A stretch of DNA of 21,627 nucleotides from a virus: positions 1 through 21,627 of the IMG/VR virus record IMGVR_UViG_3300026484_000420, one strand, 5' to 3'. Position numbers and translations under genes: made by a program. Positions 13,406-20,709 of the stretch are shown piece after piece (positions within the stretch are counted from its first letter, which is position 1; each line of letters opens with the position of its first letter). The notes beneath the pieces were generated by a model. That model made no database searches. It saw nothing but the letters and a program-made list of their open reading frames with translations, and was not told the origin of the DNA.

Positions 13406-14180
13406 AAAAATCTCCGACGAGGAATATTTCTCTCTCGGGGAGCTTAACATAAAACACCCGGAAAAACTTGTCGTAAACGCATCTTTGCTTAAAGATATAT
13501 TCGACAGAGGACTTTTTGAAGTGTTAATCGAACCGGTAGAGCATTCGGAAACAACGCTAAAAAATTTCAAGACCGGAAGCGCTTTGCATAAATACATACT
13601 TGAAAATAGCACTTTCGATAAAGAGTATCATTTCGGGGCTTATAACCCCGCAAAAGATACAACAGAATTAAACGCAAAAGACGAAGAGTTTTTAAAAGCG
13701 ATCCGCAAAGAATGCGAGCTTAAATTCCCTGAACTGCTTGATGAAAAAGGCGCAGAGGTAACTGTTACCGGAGAGATAGACGGAATAAAAGTAAAAGCAA
13801 AACTGGATAAGTTTATTATAAGCGGCAACCGAGCGTATATTTACGACTTAAAAAGCACTTCTTTGCCTCTTGCGAAAATCAAAAAAACAAGTGGCGGCAG
13901 AGCTTGGGAGATAGCAAGACAGATAAGCGACTATCATTATGATTTGCAGATGTATTTTTACTCTTTGCTTGTAGAAGAATGGTTAAAAACTCAAAATTTA
14001 TTTTTAGAAGTTATCCCTATTTTAGTATTTGCAAGCAAGCAAGACTATAAAGTTAAGCAGTTTATGCTGTCTCCCGAAACGCTTGCAAAAGGTGAAGAGA
14101 AGTTTAACTATACGTTTTCCCGAGTCCGGGAATTTGTTATATACGGCGCAAAAGCTGTGAATAAATTTGAAATAATATAA
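13392..14180 (+). CDS. RecE-like PD-(D/E)XK exonuclease (DUF3799 type)
   Basis: This 262-residue nuclease would resect double-strand ends so that RecT can load. Visible motifs: GSALHKYIL with His66, VTGEIDGIKVKAKLDKF with Asp139, and YIYDLKST with the D-x-K pair Asp152/Lys154. Then YHYDLQMYFY (181-190) supplies the Gln of the exonuclease-VIII/RecB-like fold. It corresponds to the catalytic C-terminal domain of RecE, not the long E. coli form. It is coupled to recT by overlap and followed by a basic small protein and ssb. Confidence 0.85.
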   Translation: MWELKKISDEEYFSLGELNIKHPEKLVVNASLLKDIFDRGLFEVLIEPVEHSETTLKNFKTGSALHKYILENSTFDKEYHFGAYNPAKDTTELNAKDEEFLKAIRKECELKFPELLDEKGAEVTVTGEIDGIKVKAKLDKFIISGNRAYIYDLKSTSLPLAKIKKTSGGRAWEIARQISDYHYDLQMYFYSLLVEEWLKTQNLFLEVIPILVFASKQDYKVKQFMLSPETLAKGEEKFNYTFSRVREFVIYGAKAVNKFEII

Positions 14181-14191
14181 AGGAGACAGAA

Positions 14192-14341
14192 ATGAGACTT
14201 AATTCTAAAAAAGACTATAAAATAAGACACGATGGAAGAAGATTTACTAAACCTCTTGCAAGTAAAGTAAAAGCTAAAAGGAGAGCCAAAAACAAAGCGG
14301 CAAGAAAAACAAGACAGGTGCAGAGATGTATAACAAAATAA
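14192..14341 (+). CDS. Very basic small protein (49 aa)
   Basis: ATG 14192 has AAAGGAG eight bases upstream, a strong site. The product is about 40 percent Lys/Arg (PLASKVKAKRRAKNKAARKT, 21-40), with little hydrophobic core. It overlaps the ssb start by 16 bases. The charge suggests nucleic-acid binding, or a partner of the acidic SSB tail. The family is unknown. Confidence 0.6.
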   Translation: MRLNSKKDYKIRHDGRRFTKPLASKVKAKRRAKNKAARKTRQVQRCITK

Positions 14342-14787
14342 TCTTAGTAGGCAACCTAACCCGGGATGTGGAGCTTAAATACACCCCGTCCGGGACTGCG
14401 ATAGCTAACTTCGGGATTGCTACGAACAGGACATACAAAGATACACAAACGGGCGAGAATAAGCAGGAAGTTATGTTTATTGACGTTAAAGTATTCGGAC
14501 GTTCGGCTGAAATTGCGAATCAGTATTTGCATAAAGGAAGTAAGGTTTTAATCGAGGGGCGTCTGGCGTTGGAACAGTGGGTCGGAAACGACGGGCAAAA
14601 GCGCAGCAAGCACGTTGTAATCGCAGAAAAAGTGCAGTTTATGGACAGTAAGTCTGAATTAAGCAACGGTGAAACAAATCAAGTCCGAGATTACGGACAA
14701 AGCGCAAATTATGCACCTCAAACGTCAAACAACAATCAAGCAAATGTCCCGGAAGTTGATATTGATGAAGATGAGATACCGTTTTAA
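14326..14787 (+). CDS. ssb: Single-stranded DNA-binding protein
   Basis: This 153-residue SSB has the bacterial OB-fold (MYNKIILVGNLTRDVELKYT, then VMFIDVKVFGRSAEIANQYL and KGSKVLIEGRLALEQWV), about residues 1-110. A short Asn/Gln-rich linker and the acidic tip DIDEDEIPF follow, through which SSB binds its partner proteins. It covers single strands during phage replication and recombination. The start is ATG 14326, within the end of the basic small gene. Confidence 0.96.
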   Translation: MYNKIILVGNLTRDVELKYTPSGTAIANFGIATNRTYKDTQTGENKQEVMFIDVKVFGRSAEIANQYLHKGSKVLIEGRLALEQWVGNDGQKRSKHVVIAEKVQFMDSKSELSNGETNQVRDYGQSANYAPQTSNNNQANVPEVDIDEDEIPF

Positions 14788-14806
14788 TGCTCTCTAAAGA
14801 GTTTTG

Positions 14807-14812
14807 TATAAT
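14807..14812 (+). promoter_or_regulatory. Candidate promoter -10 before the DUF6166-like gene
   Basis: TATAAT in the 45-bp gap after ssb, preceded by a short CTCT/AGAG hairpin and a T-run (14790-14805). The -35 is poor. The downstream gene has AAGGG before its ATG. It may give the next gene separate control. Confidence 0.35.
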
Positions 14813-14832
14813 TTCAATAAAAAGGGTTAAAA

Positions 14833-15588
14833 ATGGAAGAAAAGAATATTGTTAATATATTAGAAGAAAAAGGTTTAACTATTTCTTTAAGAAGAATTAA
14901 TGACAATGAATATAAAAAAGGAGATGAGAAAACTAAAACTGCTTATAAATATGGTTTTGAAATAAAAATAAATGATAAAATTTATGGTAAAGATATTGAT
15001 TTTTTTGAAGTAAAAATACCTCGAAGCAACAACAAAGAAACTTTAAACACTAATATTGAATGGGGGTATGGTGGAAGCAGCCCAACTCAACTTGCAAGAA
15101 TTATTTTAAAAGCAATATTGGAAGATGATGGTTTAGTTAATAGATTTTACAATGATTTTGTAGATGAAATTATCGCTAAAATTGATAGAAGAATTGATAA
15201 ATGGGAAATAACAGAAATAGAAGTGTGGGATTGGCTTATAAATAAAGTAAAACAGCTTGAAAAAGAAAACTACGGAATTTATTTAGTTTTGATGGATAAA
15301 TTAAATAAGATATTTAAAAATAGATTTGGTATAGATTTAAAAGAAGTATATAAAAACTATGAACCTAATATCGTAAAAAAAGTCTGTAAGGAACTCGGGA
15401 TAACGCAGAAAGAGTTGGCGGAGAAAATGGGCGTTAATGATGTAACTGTAAGAACTTGGAGCAGTAAGGGTAATGTTCCAGAATGGGCAATTAAATTTAT
15501 GAATTTGCTTTTAGAATACGAAAAAGTAAAAGAAAAAGCAGATAAAGCAAAACAAATAGCAATACTCCTTGACGAACTAAAAAATTAA
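14833..15588 (+). CDS. Two-domain protein: DUF6166-like N-terminus and C-terminal helix-turn-helix
   Basis: In this 251-residue protein, the first 100 residues are beta-rich and contain WGYGGSSPTQLARIILKAIL (about 77-96), the pattern of the DUF6166-like domain. A helical middle leads to a classical helix-turn-helix (about 185-215): VCKELGITQKELAEKMGVND, then VTVRTWSSKGNVP. It ends in a Lys/Glu-rich helix. It has its own possible promoter and a hairpin after it. It is probably a phage regulator whose N-terminal domain senses or binds something not evident from sequence. Confidence 0.65.
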   Translation: MEEKNIVNILEEKGLTISLRRINDNEYKKGDEKTKTAYKYGFEIKINDKIYGKDIDFFEVKIPRSNNKETLNTNIEWGYGGSSPTQLARIILKAILEDDGLVNRFYNDFVDEIIAKIDRRIDKWEITEIEVWDWLINKVKQLEKENYGIYLVLMDKLNKIFKNRFGIDLKEVYKNYEPNIVKKVCKELGITQKELAEKMGVNDVTVRTWSSKGNVPEWAIKFMNLLLEYEKVKEKADKAKQIAILLDELKN

Positions 15589-15610
15589 AGCGACAGGATT
15601 TCTGTCGCTT
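15588..15610. terminator. Terminator-like hairpin
   Basis: AAGCGACAG (15588-15596) pairs perfectly with CTGTCGCTT (15602-15610) around a five-base loop, directly after the stop codon at 15588. On the plus strand only TT follows. On the minus strand the stem is followed by TTAATTTTTT. It may end transcription best from the right, or act mainly as a 3' stabiliser for the upstream gene. Confidence 0.5.
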
Positions 15611-15630
15611 AAAACTACAAACAAATATTA

Positions 15631-15730
15631 ATTTGTAAATTTCTTTTACTAACTCCTTGACTTTTTGTATTTTATTTTTATATAATTCCATCAATTAAGT
15701 AAAACATATTTACAAATAAAGTCAAGGAGT
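15631..15730. repeat. Two interleaved inverted repeats around the promoter at 15657
   Basis: ATTTGTAAAT (15631-15640) is the reverse complement of 15708-15717. ACTCCTTGACTTT (15652-15664), which covers the -35, is the reverse complement of 15718-15730, which covers the ribosome binding site. The pairs cross rather than nest. They look like paired operator half-sites at both ends of the control region. Confidence 0.6.
15657..15686 (+). promoter_or_regulatory. Promoter for the antirepressor-like gene
   Basis: TTGACT (15657-15662), 18-bp spacer, TATAAT (15681-15686): the same -35/-10 and spacing as the two immunity promoters, but without the ATACAC operator in the spacer. AAGGAG lies eight bases before the ATG at 15737. 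Confidence 0.72.
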
Positions 15731-15736
15731 GTAAAA

Positions 15737-16369
15737 ATGAAAATAATTACAATAGCAGACATCAAAGTAAGAGCAAGTGAAGACAATACTATACCAACAG
15801 AAGAAGTTGCAAAAATTTATGGTGTTACTCCACAATCAGTAAGAAATCACAAAAGAGAACACTCAGATGAAATTCTTGAAGGATTGCACTTTATAATTAA
15901 AAAAAATCATTTAAATAAACCTGCTACCTACTGGACACTTGAAGGCGTTTATATGGTTGGTCTATTTATCAGAAGCGAAAGAGCTAAAAAATACAGAAAA
16001 GCAGTCGTAAAACTTCTAAAAGAGATAAAACAAGGCAACATTCAATTAAGACCACAACCAAACCTACTTGGAGAATATGACGAAAAACTAATAACCGAAC
16101 TTATAAAGCGCACCGACATCGTCAGAGGTTATCAGGGGACTATCAAGCGCTTCGAAAACGAACTCGCTAAAAAACAAAGTGAAATTAAAAATCTTGAATT
16201 GAAAAATAAGGTTATATCTGAAGGTGCAAAAGATTATATCGTTGAGAAAATCGAAAAAGCCCAAAAAGAGCTTGACAATGTGAAGGCTTTATTTACAAAG
16301 CCCGTTCGTGAAGATAAAAATTTTATTTATGTTGGAAATGCTATTTTACCGAAAAATGGAAAATTTTGA
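15737..16369 (+). CDS. Antirepressor-like phage protein
   Basis: In this 210-residue protein, residues about 16-105 contain a helix-turn-helix (PTEEVAKIYGVTPQSVRNHK) followed by ATYWTLEGVYMVGLFIRSER, then AKKYRKAVVKLLKEI. That order is seen in phage antirepressor and Rha/BRO-type regulator N-termini. A long coiled coil (about 135-190) follows, then a short C-terminal strand. Such proteins antagonise repressors or act as transcription factors. It has its own strong promoter, outside operator control, and is followed by a small excisionase-like gene. The coiled coil differs from typical antirepressor C-terminal domains. Confidence 0.58.
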   Translation: MKIITIADIKVRASEDNTIPTEEVAKIYGVTPQSVRNHKREHSDEILEGLHFIIKKNHLNKPATYWTLEGVYMVGLFIRSERAKKYRKAVVKLLKEIKQGNIQLRPQPNLLGEYDEKLITELIKRTDIVRGYQGTIKRFENELAKKQSEIKNLELKNKVISEGAKDYIVEKIEKAQKELDNVKALFTKPVREDKNFIYVGNAILPKNGKF

Positions 16370-16386
16370 AAATAAAGGAGCATAAA

Positions 16387-16659
16387 ATGCCTATCGAAAT
16401 AGCTACAAAAGAAGATATAAAAGAAACAGTTATGGGCGTAGTCCAGCCGCTTTTACAAAAAATAGAAGAGCTTAATAAAAAGCTCGAGTATGCAACAGAT
16501 GAAATGCTAAAAGAAGATGAAGTATGTAAAATTCTAAAAATAGAAAGAACAACTCTTTACAGAAGAATAAAAGCAGGGGAAATTCCTAAACCTAAAAAGA
16601 TCGGAATTCAAAACAGGTGGCCAAAATCAAAAATACTTAATTATATTCATTCAGAATAA
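16387..16659 (+). CDS. AlpA/excisionase-like small DNA-binding protein
   Basis: This 90-residue protein is read from ATG 16387 (AAGGAG six bases upstream); a TTG at 16366 is less likely. An N-terminal helical stretch leads to a MerR/AlpA helix-turn-helix: LKEDEVCKILKIERTTLYRR, then IKAGEIPKPKKIGIQNRWPK. This is the shape of phage excisionases and AlpA regulators that control the neighbouring integrase. Its end overlaps the end of int by 23 bases in convergent orientation, so transcripts of the two genes are antisense to one another at their 3' ends. Confidence 0.72.
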   Translation: MPIEIATKEDIKETVMGVVQPLLQKIEELNKKLEYATDEMLKEDEVCKILKIERTTLYRRIKAGEIPKPKKIGIQNRWPKSKILNYIHSE

Positions 16660-17818
16660 ACTTCTCCCACCACTCTAAAAGTTTTCTTCTCTCTTCTAAA
16701 AAATTACTACGCATATAAGCTCTCGTTACCTTATTTCCTATTTTGTGCCCTAACTGAGCTTCTATAATCTCAGCATTAAACCCATGTTCGTGCATATATT
16801 TATAAGCAAAAGTCGCAAAAGAGCTTCTAAACCCGTGTGTTGTGTGATTTTTATAACCTAAACGCTTTAAAACCATATTAAAGGTCGTATCACTCATTTG
16901 TATATCAGGGTGTTTTACATAAAAAACATACTTGCCTTTTTTAACTTCCTTTGCCTGTTTTAAAATATCCAAAAGCGTATCTGTTAAAGGTAGGCGATAT
17001 TCTTCTCTCGTTTTTATAACTTCCTTAGGATAAATAATCATTCTCTTTTCAAAATCTACCCATTCCCATTCAAGCCCTCTCACATTTCCTTGCCTGAGAG
17101 CCGTTAAGATTAAAAATTTAAAAGCAAGCTTTACACTTATTGTTAAGTTATTAAGTCCCCAGATTTCTTTCACCATTTTTTTAAACTTTTCTTCATCTAA
17201 AATTGCTTTCATATGCTCTTCTTCTCGCTTAGGTACTATTGTATTAATATCAATTTTTTCTAAAATGTTTATATCAGCGTAATCGTGCATAAGTGCATAT
17301 TTGTATATTTGTTTTAAAAGCGTATAAACTCTCCTAGTTACTTCGTTTCTATCTCCTTTTTTTATAGAATTTACTTTAACGCTTGGTATTTTTTTAAGAA
17401 CTTTTACAATGTCTTGCTTTTGTATTTTTTTAATTTCTTTGTTACCTAAAAAAGGCAGAACATAATGTTCTAGCCTTGCTTTGTTTATCTTATAATGCTT
17501 CTCACTCCATTCTTGCCTTTTAAACTCTAAAAACATATTTGCTGCATCTTTTAAAGCAATACCCTCTTTTCTTATATCTATACCTAAATAAAGCTCCTTT
17601 TTAACCTTTGCTACATACTCCCTTGCATTTTTAAGGCTTACAATAGGATATTCGCCTATTGTATAAGTTTTATTCTTATATTTAAGTCGCCAAATTTTTT
17701 TACCGGTTGGACGGATTTCTAAATATAATCCTCCTCCGTCAAAGAGCTTATAAGGCTTATCTTTTGCTTTAGCATTTTTGATTTTTTTATCCGTTAAAGG
17801 TATAATTTGTTTTGACAT
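16637..17818 (-). CDS. int: P4-type tyrosine integrase
   Basis: This 393-residue recombinase integrates and excises the phage. The N-terminal DUF4102-type arm-binding domain (PLTDKKIKNAKAKDKPYKLF, then DGGGLYLEIRPTGKKIWRLK) marks the P4 family. A SAM-like core-binding domain occupies about 90-185. Catalytic residues are complete: Arg242 in TALRQGNVRGLEW, His328 and Arg331 in HTTHGFRSSFA, His358 in QLGHK and Tyr368 in TRAYMR. P4-type integrases favour tRNA or tmRNA 3' ends, which fits the repeat at 17995. AAAGGGG lies five bases before the ATG. Confidence 0.95.
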   Translation of the reverse strand: MSKQIIPLTDKKIKNAKAKDKPYKLFDGGGLYLEIRPTGKKIWRLKYKNKTYTIGEYPIVSLKNAREYVAKVKKELYLGIDIRKEGIALKDAANMFLEFKRQEWSEKHYKINKARLEHYVLPFLGNKEIKKIQKQDIVKVLKKIPSVKVNSIKKGDRNEVTRRVYTLLKQIYKYALMHDYADINILEKIDINTIVPKREEEHMKAILDEEKFKKMVKEIWGLNNLTISVKLAFKFLILTALRQGNVRGLEWEWVDFEKRMIIYPKEVIKTREEYRLPLTDTLLDILKQAKEVKKGKYVFYVKHPDIQMSDTTFNMVLKRLGYKNHTTHGFRSSFATFAYKYMHEHGFNAEIIEAQLGHKIGNKVTRAYMRSNFLEERRKLLEWWEKFILNEYN

Positions 17819-17869
17819 AGTTACCCCTTTTTTCTTTTGTTGCTCTTTAAAATATAATCTTACCCGAAA

Positions 17870-17892
17870 GTTACCCTAAAATAAAGGGTAAC
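17870..17892. promoter_or_regulatory. Inverted repeat upstream of int
   Basis: GTTACCCT (17870-17877) and AGGGTAAC (17885-17892) are perfect inverted copies around seven bases. Further GTTACCC-like copies lie at 17819-17825 and about 17860-17865. The site falls around the likely -35 region of the int promoter, so it could serve Int or Xis autoregulation. Confidence 0.5.
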
Positions 17893-17914
17893 AATGAAAC
17901 ATATCGCAATAAAC

Positions 17915-17990
17915 TGAAACAATAAAAGCGATAAAACAACGGAAATAAGGAAAGTTTGAAAACACTTGAACGCAGATGAAACAATAAAAG
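17915..17990 (+). repeat. 14-bp direct repeats, candidate integrase arm-type sites
   Basis: TGAAACAATAAAAG occurs at 17915-17928 and 17977-17990, 62 bp apart. The second copy is only four bases from the core repeat at 17995. A diverged copy (ATGAAACATATCGCAATAAA) starts at about 17893. Spacing and position fit arm-type sites. Confidence 0.55.
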
Positions 17991-17994
17991 TATG

Positions 17995-18010
17995 CCCACA
18001 TCTCCACCAA
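17995..18010 (+). repeat. Attachment core candidate, copy 1 (tmRNA/tRNA 3'-end-like)
   Basis: CCCACATCTCCACCAA is repeated exactly at 19702-19717. It ends in CTCCACCA, like the T-stem/acceptor/CCA end of tmRNA genes. It sits just outside int, where a phage end is expected. No complete tmRNA or tRNA precedes it, so the intact gene would be at the other prophage end, left of this window. Confidence 0.6.
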
Positions 18011-18192
18011 AAAAGAAAAACTCCCGAAATTTTGACATTTCTAACAATCAAATCCAAACAGTGTCAGTTGTTTTCGTGGGATTTTAACTGACAGTTTTAT
18101 CACTCAACTTCAAGTGCTTTGTAAACTATATCTATCTATCGGGCAGGAATATATTATTAACTAAAATTTGCTTCTTAGAACTACAGAAATAT

Positions 18193-19377
18193 TTAATATA
18201 AAAATCCAAAAAGCCATAACGGTATTTTGTTTTTAAATCCGATTTCAATATCATCTATTACGAGATATGAATTTTCAGTATCTTTAATTTGATGTCTATC
18301 TTTATTTTTACCCCCGATTTCAAAAATATATTTTTCATCGACTAAAAAATCACCTGTTTTTGAATAATTTACCTTGTAATCAACTTCTAACTGATTAATA
18401 AAAAATATCTCTCTAATCGTTCCTGTTTCATTATTAACACAAAAAGTAAAATATAAATTTGGATTTTGTAAATAGAGTTTTGAAGGTTTAAGAAAAGAGG
18501 TATCCTTTTTATTCAAAACATCAACCCTTTTTAACACATCCGCCAGATTTAAATAATGGATATATCTGTATAAAGTTTCCCTTCCTATACCTATTCTTTT
18601 TGACAGATTAGAAATATTTAACTCATAAGGTTTTGTAAGGCAAAGATATTTTACCAACTGTTTTAGTTTTTCAATATTATCAATATCTATATGAAATATA
18701 TACAACAAATCATTCTCAATTACCGTATTAACAGCCGACTCCACAAGAAGCTTATAACTTTTCGGTGTTGCGAAATAAAACGGATAATAACCAAATTCCA
18801 AATACTCCTTAAAATATTTAAAAATTTTTATTTTACTCAAAATCTCTCTTGCTATTTTTGTATGATTATTAATAATTTCTTCTAAGGAGTATTTTTGTAA
18901 TTTTACATTTAATTTAAGCTCTAAAAACTCCCTGAAACCAAGCCCCTTAACCTTATACAAAACCGCTCTTCTGCTCAAATCGGCTTTTGAGTGTTCCAAG
19001 CTTATGGCACTACTGCCGCTGAATATCACTTTAATATCCAAAAAATCATAAATCTGTTTTAAGTCGTTTTCAAAATTTTTATATTTATGGATCTCATCAA
19101 TTGCTAAAATTTTACCTCCGTATTTACTAAACTCTTCTGCTATTTCATAAATAGAAACACCGGATGTTAAAATACTGTCGGCACTAAAATACAGACTCTC
19201 TTCAAAATCAAAATTTTTAAGATACTGAATTAGAAAAGTTGTTTTACCGACACCTCTTGCACCAACGATTCCAATAATTTTATTCTCAAAATCAACTAAA
19301 TCAAAAAAATATCTCAAATATTCAGTATCAATAAGTCTTAGAATTTTGTCATATTTGATTCTTAATTCTTCAAGCAT
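18193..19377 (-). CDS. AAA ATPase with DUF4143 domain
   Basis: This 394-residue protein belongs to the large family of stand-alone AAA_14/DUF4143 ATPases. It has Walker A GARGVGKTT (39-47), Walker B ILAIDEIH (90-97) and a sensor-like VIFSGSSA (about 116-123). A winged-helix-like segment (ISNLSKRIGIGRETLYRYIH, about 255-275) and a nuclease-like C-terminal fold with YIFEIGGKNKDRHQI follow. Members are common in mobile and archaeal/bacterial genomes; their target is not settled. It stands alone between two copies of the attachment repeat, with its own promoter, and has no partner gene. Confidence 0.85.
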   Translation of the reverse strand: MLEELRIKYDKILRLIDTEYLRYFFDLVDFENKIIGIVGARGVGKTTFLIQYLKNFDFEESLYFSADSILTSGVSIYEIAEEFSKYGGKILAIDEIHKYKNFENDLKQIYDFLDIKVIFSGSSAISLEHSKADLSRRAVLYKVKGLGFREFLELKLNVKLQKYSLEEIINNHTKIAREILSKIKIFKYFKEYLEFGYYPFYFATPKSYKLLVESAVNTVIENDLLYIFHIDIDNIEKLKQLVKYLCLTKPYELNISNLSKRIGIGRETLYRYIHYLNLADVLKRVDVLNKKDTSFLKPSKLYLQNPNLYFTFCVNNETGTIREIFFINQLEVDYKVNYSKTGDFLVDEKYIFEIGGKNKDRHQIKDTENSYLVIDDIEIGFKNKIPLWLFGFLY

Positions 19378-19409
19378 TCAAAGCCTTTTTGTCTTATATA
19401 CAGGACAAA

Positions 19410-19437
19410 ATTATAACACATTTGCATTTCAAGGCAA
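19410..19437 (-). promoter_or_regulatory. Promoter of the AAA ATPase gene
   Basis: On the minus strand TTGCCT (19432-19437), 16-bp spacer and TATAAT (19410-19415) precede the ATG at 19377. A TTTTGTC/GACAAAA inverted repeat (19387-19410) lies over the expected transcription start, a possible repressor site. Confidence 0.55.
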
Positions 19438-19701
19438 ACAAATTAACTGTTTTTCTTTTTGTTTTATAAAAGTTTTTCAGGTTTTAAAAACTCATCTATA
19501 CTTAATATTTTTATTCCACAATCACAAAACTGATCTGTCAACCCTTTTTAGGACATAAAAACATTCACCAAACACTAGCGACTTATGCAAAATTTATCAA
19601 TAACGAACATTTACAAATTGACAGACGTTTATCCATTTTTACTGACAGTGCAACTGACAGTAGCTCTCAAACTGCCAAATAACGGGAGATAAGGACAAGT
19701 C

Positions 19702-19717
19702 CCCACATCTCCACCAA
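19702..19717 (+). repeat. Attachment core candidate, copy 2
   Basis: Exact copy of the 16 bases at 17995-18010. Here one more C precedes it (CCCCACATCTCC), extending the resemblance to a tmRNA T-stem/acceptor end. The preceding bases do not form a T-loop, so it is a remnant end, not a gene. Confidence 0.6.
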
Positions 19718-19726
19718 CCAATACAT

Positions 19727-19739
19727 AGTGTCTGACACT
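19727..19739. repeat. 13-bp dyad
   Basis: AGTGTC-T-GACACT is a perfect dyad 10 bases after the second attachment repeat and about 135 bases before the Wzz-like gene. It could be an operator. No second identical copy was seen. Confidence 0.4.
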
Positions 19740-19872
19740 TTATCAAATATATCGTTATGATTTTATTGCATTCATATACATACTGCATATTTCAAATAAA
19801 ATCACTTAATTTAATTTTTTTCATTACAAAATATTTGGTATGATAACATTTAAATAAAAAGAAAGGGAATGA

Positions 19873-20709
19873 ATGAAAGAAGAAAACATTAAATACATTC
19901 CATGCGTTCCACAACCGGCGCAAATAGAAGAAGATGAAATTGATTTGAAAGAATTAATAAAAACAATTCTTAAATACAAAAAATTTATAATAATCTTCAC
20001 TTTTATAATTACATTATTGGCTGGAATTTACGCTTTTGTAAAAAAACCCGTATATGAAATAAAAGGATATATACAATTAGGGCATATAAGTAACAGTAAT
20101 AATAATAATATAATATATTTAACAGAGCCAAACTCTGCAACAATATATATTCAAAACAAATTTGATAAATCAAAAGATATAAATTCAACATATCCGAAAA
20201 TAAATGCAAATATAGCTAAAAGAACAAAAGACATTTTAAATTTAACAATTCAAGACCATTCAAACACTACCGCCAAAAAATATTTAAACAAAATTATAGA
20301 TACCTTAAAAAACCAAGAAAATCTTAAACTTAAAACATATATCCAAAACATCAAATCTCAAATTAAAATTTTAAGCAATCAAATCACAGACATTAAAAAT
20401 GAAATCACTATTTTAAATAACAATCTTCTAAAAATAAAAGATCCCAATATTTATCAATTAACTGTAAATAAAATAAATGATTATCAAAACCAAATAACAA
20501 ATACAAAATTAAAAATCACAGATCTGAAAACAAAAATTTCTCCAATAAATATAATCAAAACTCATATTATCGGAACAATCAAACAAAATCCATATCCTAT
20601 AAAACCAAAAAAGAAATTAATTGTCATTGTTGCATTTATTACAGGATTTATTTTATCGATATTTTTGGTCTTTTTTATTGAATTCATTAAAGACTTGAGA
20701 AAAGAATGA
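19873..20709 (+). CDS. Wzz-like polysaccharide chain-length / co-polymerase protein
   Basis: This 278-residue inner-membrane protein has the Wzz layout: a cytoplasmic N-terminus with EIDLKELIKTILKYKKFIII, TM1 at about 38-56, and a periplasmic beta/alpha region. A long coiled coil (about 150-215, Asn/Ile/Lys-rich) follows. The proline-rich NPYPIKPKKKLIVIV leads into TM2 (about 246-266). Wzz proteins set the length of O-antigen or exopolysaccharide chains made by Wzy. No tyrosine-kinase domain is fused. It overlaps the sugar transferase gene by four bases and opens a host surface-polysaccharide operon. Confidence 0.85.
   Translation: MKEENIKYIPCVPQPAQIEEDEIDLKELIKTILKYKKFIIIFTFIITLLAGIYAFVKKPVYEIKGYIQLGHISNSNNNNIIYLTEPNSATIYIQNKFDKSKDINSTYPKINANIAKRTKDILNLTIQDHSNTTAKKYLNKIIDTLKNQENLKLKTYIQNIKSQIKILSNQITDIKNEITILNNNLLKIKDPNIYQLTVNKINDYQNQITNTKLKITDLKTKISPINIIKTHIIGTIKQNPYPIKPKKKLIVIVAFITGFILSIFLVFFIEFIKDLRKE

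Larger units (their letters stand above)
17819..18192. other. Integrase upstream / attachment region (no gene)
   Basis: This stretch has no credible ORF. It holds GTTACCC-type repeats near the int start, an inverted repeat at 17870-17892, two 14-bp direct repeats, and the 16-bp attachment-type sequence. Another inverted pair, TGTCAGTT/AACTGACA, lies at about 18062-18095. AT-rich spacers separate these, as expected of a phage att region. Confidence 0.65.
19378..19872. other. Intergenic region with ATPase promoter, second attachment repeat and dyads
   Basis: No convincing gene is present. It contains the leftward ATPase promoter, several ACTGACAG/CTGTCA elements (about 19620-19665) and the 16-bp repeat at 19702. 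A 13-bp dyad, AGTGTCTGACACT (19727-19739), and AT-rich DNA before the Wzz-like gene complete it. A weak TATGAT at about 19841 may serve that gene, which has GAAAGGG as ribosome binding site. Confidence 0.6.

Noticed and set aside
19681-19717. Complete tRNA or tmRNA gene
   Set aside because: Only the 3'-end-like sequence is present; no T-loop, anticodon arm or 5' acceptor strand can be formed from the bases before it.
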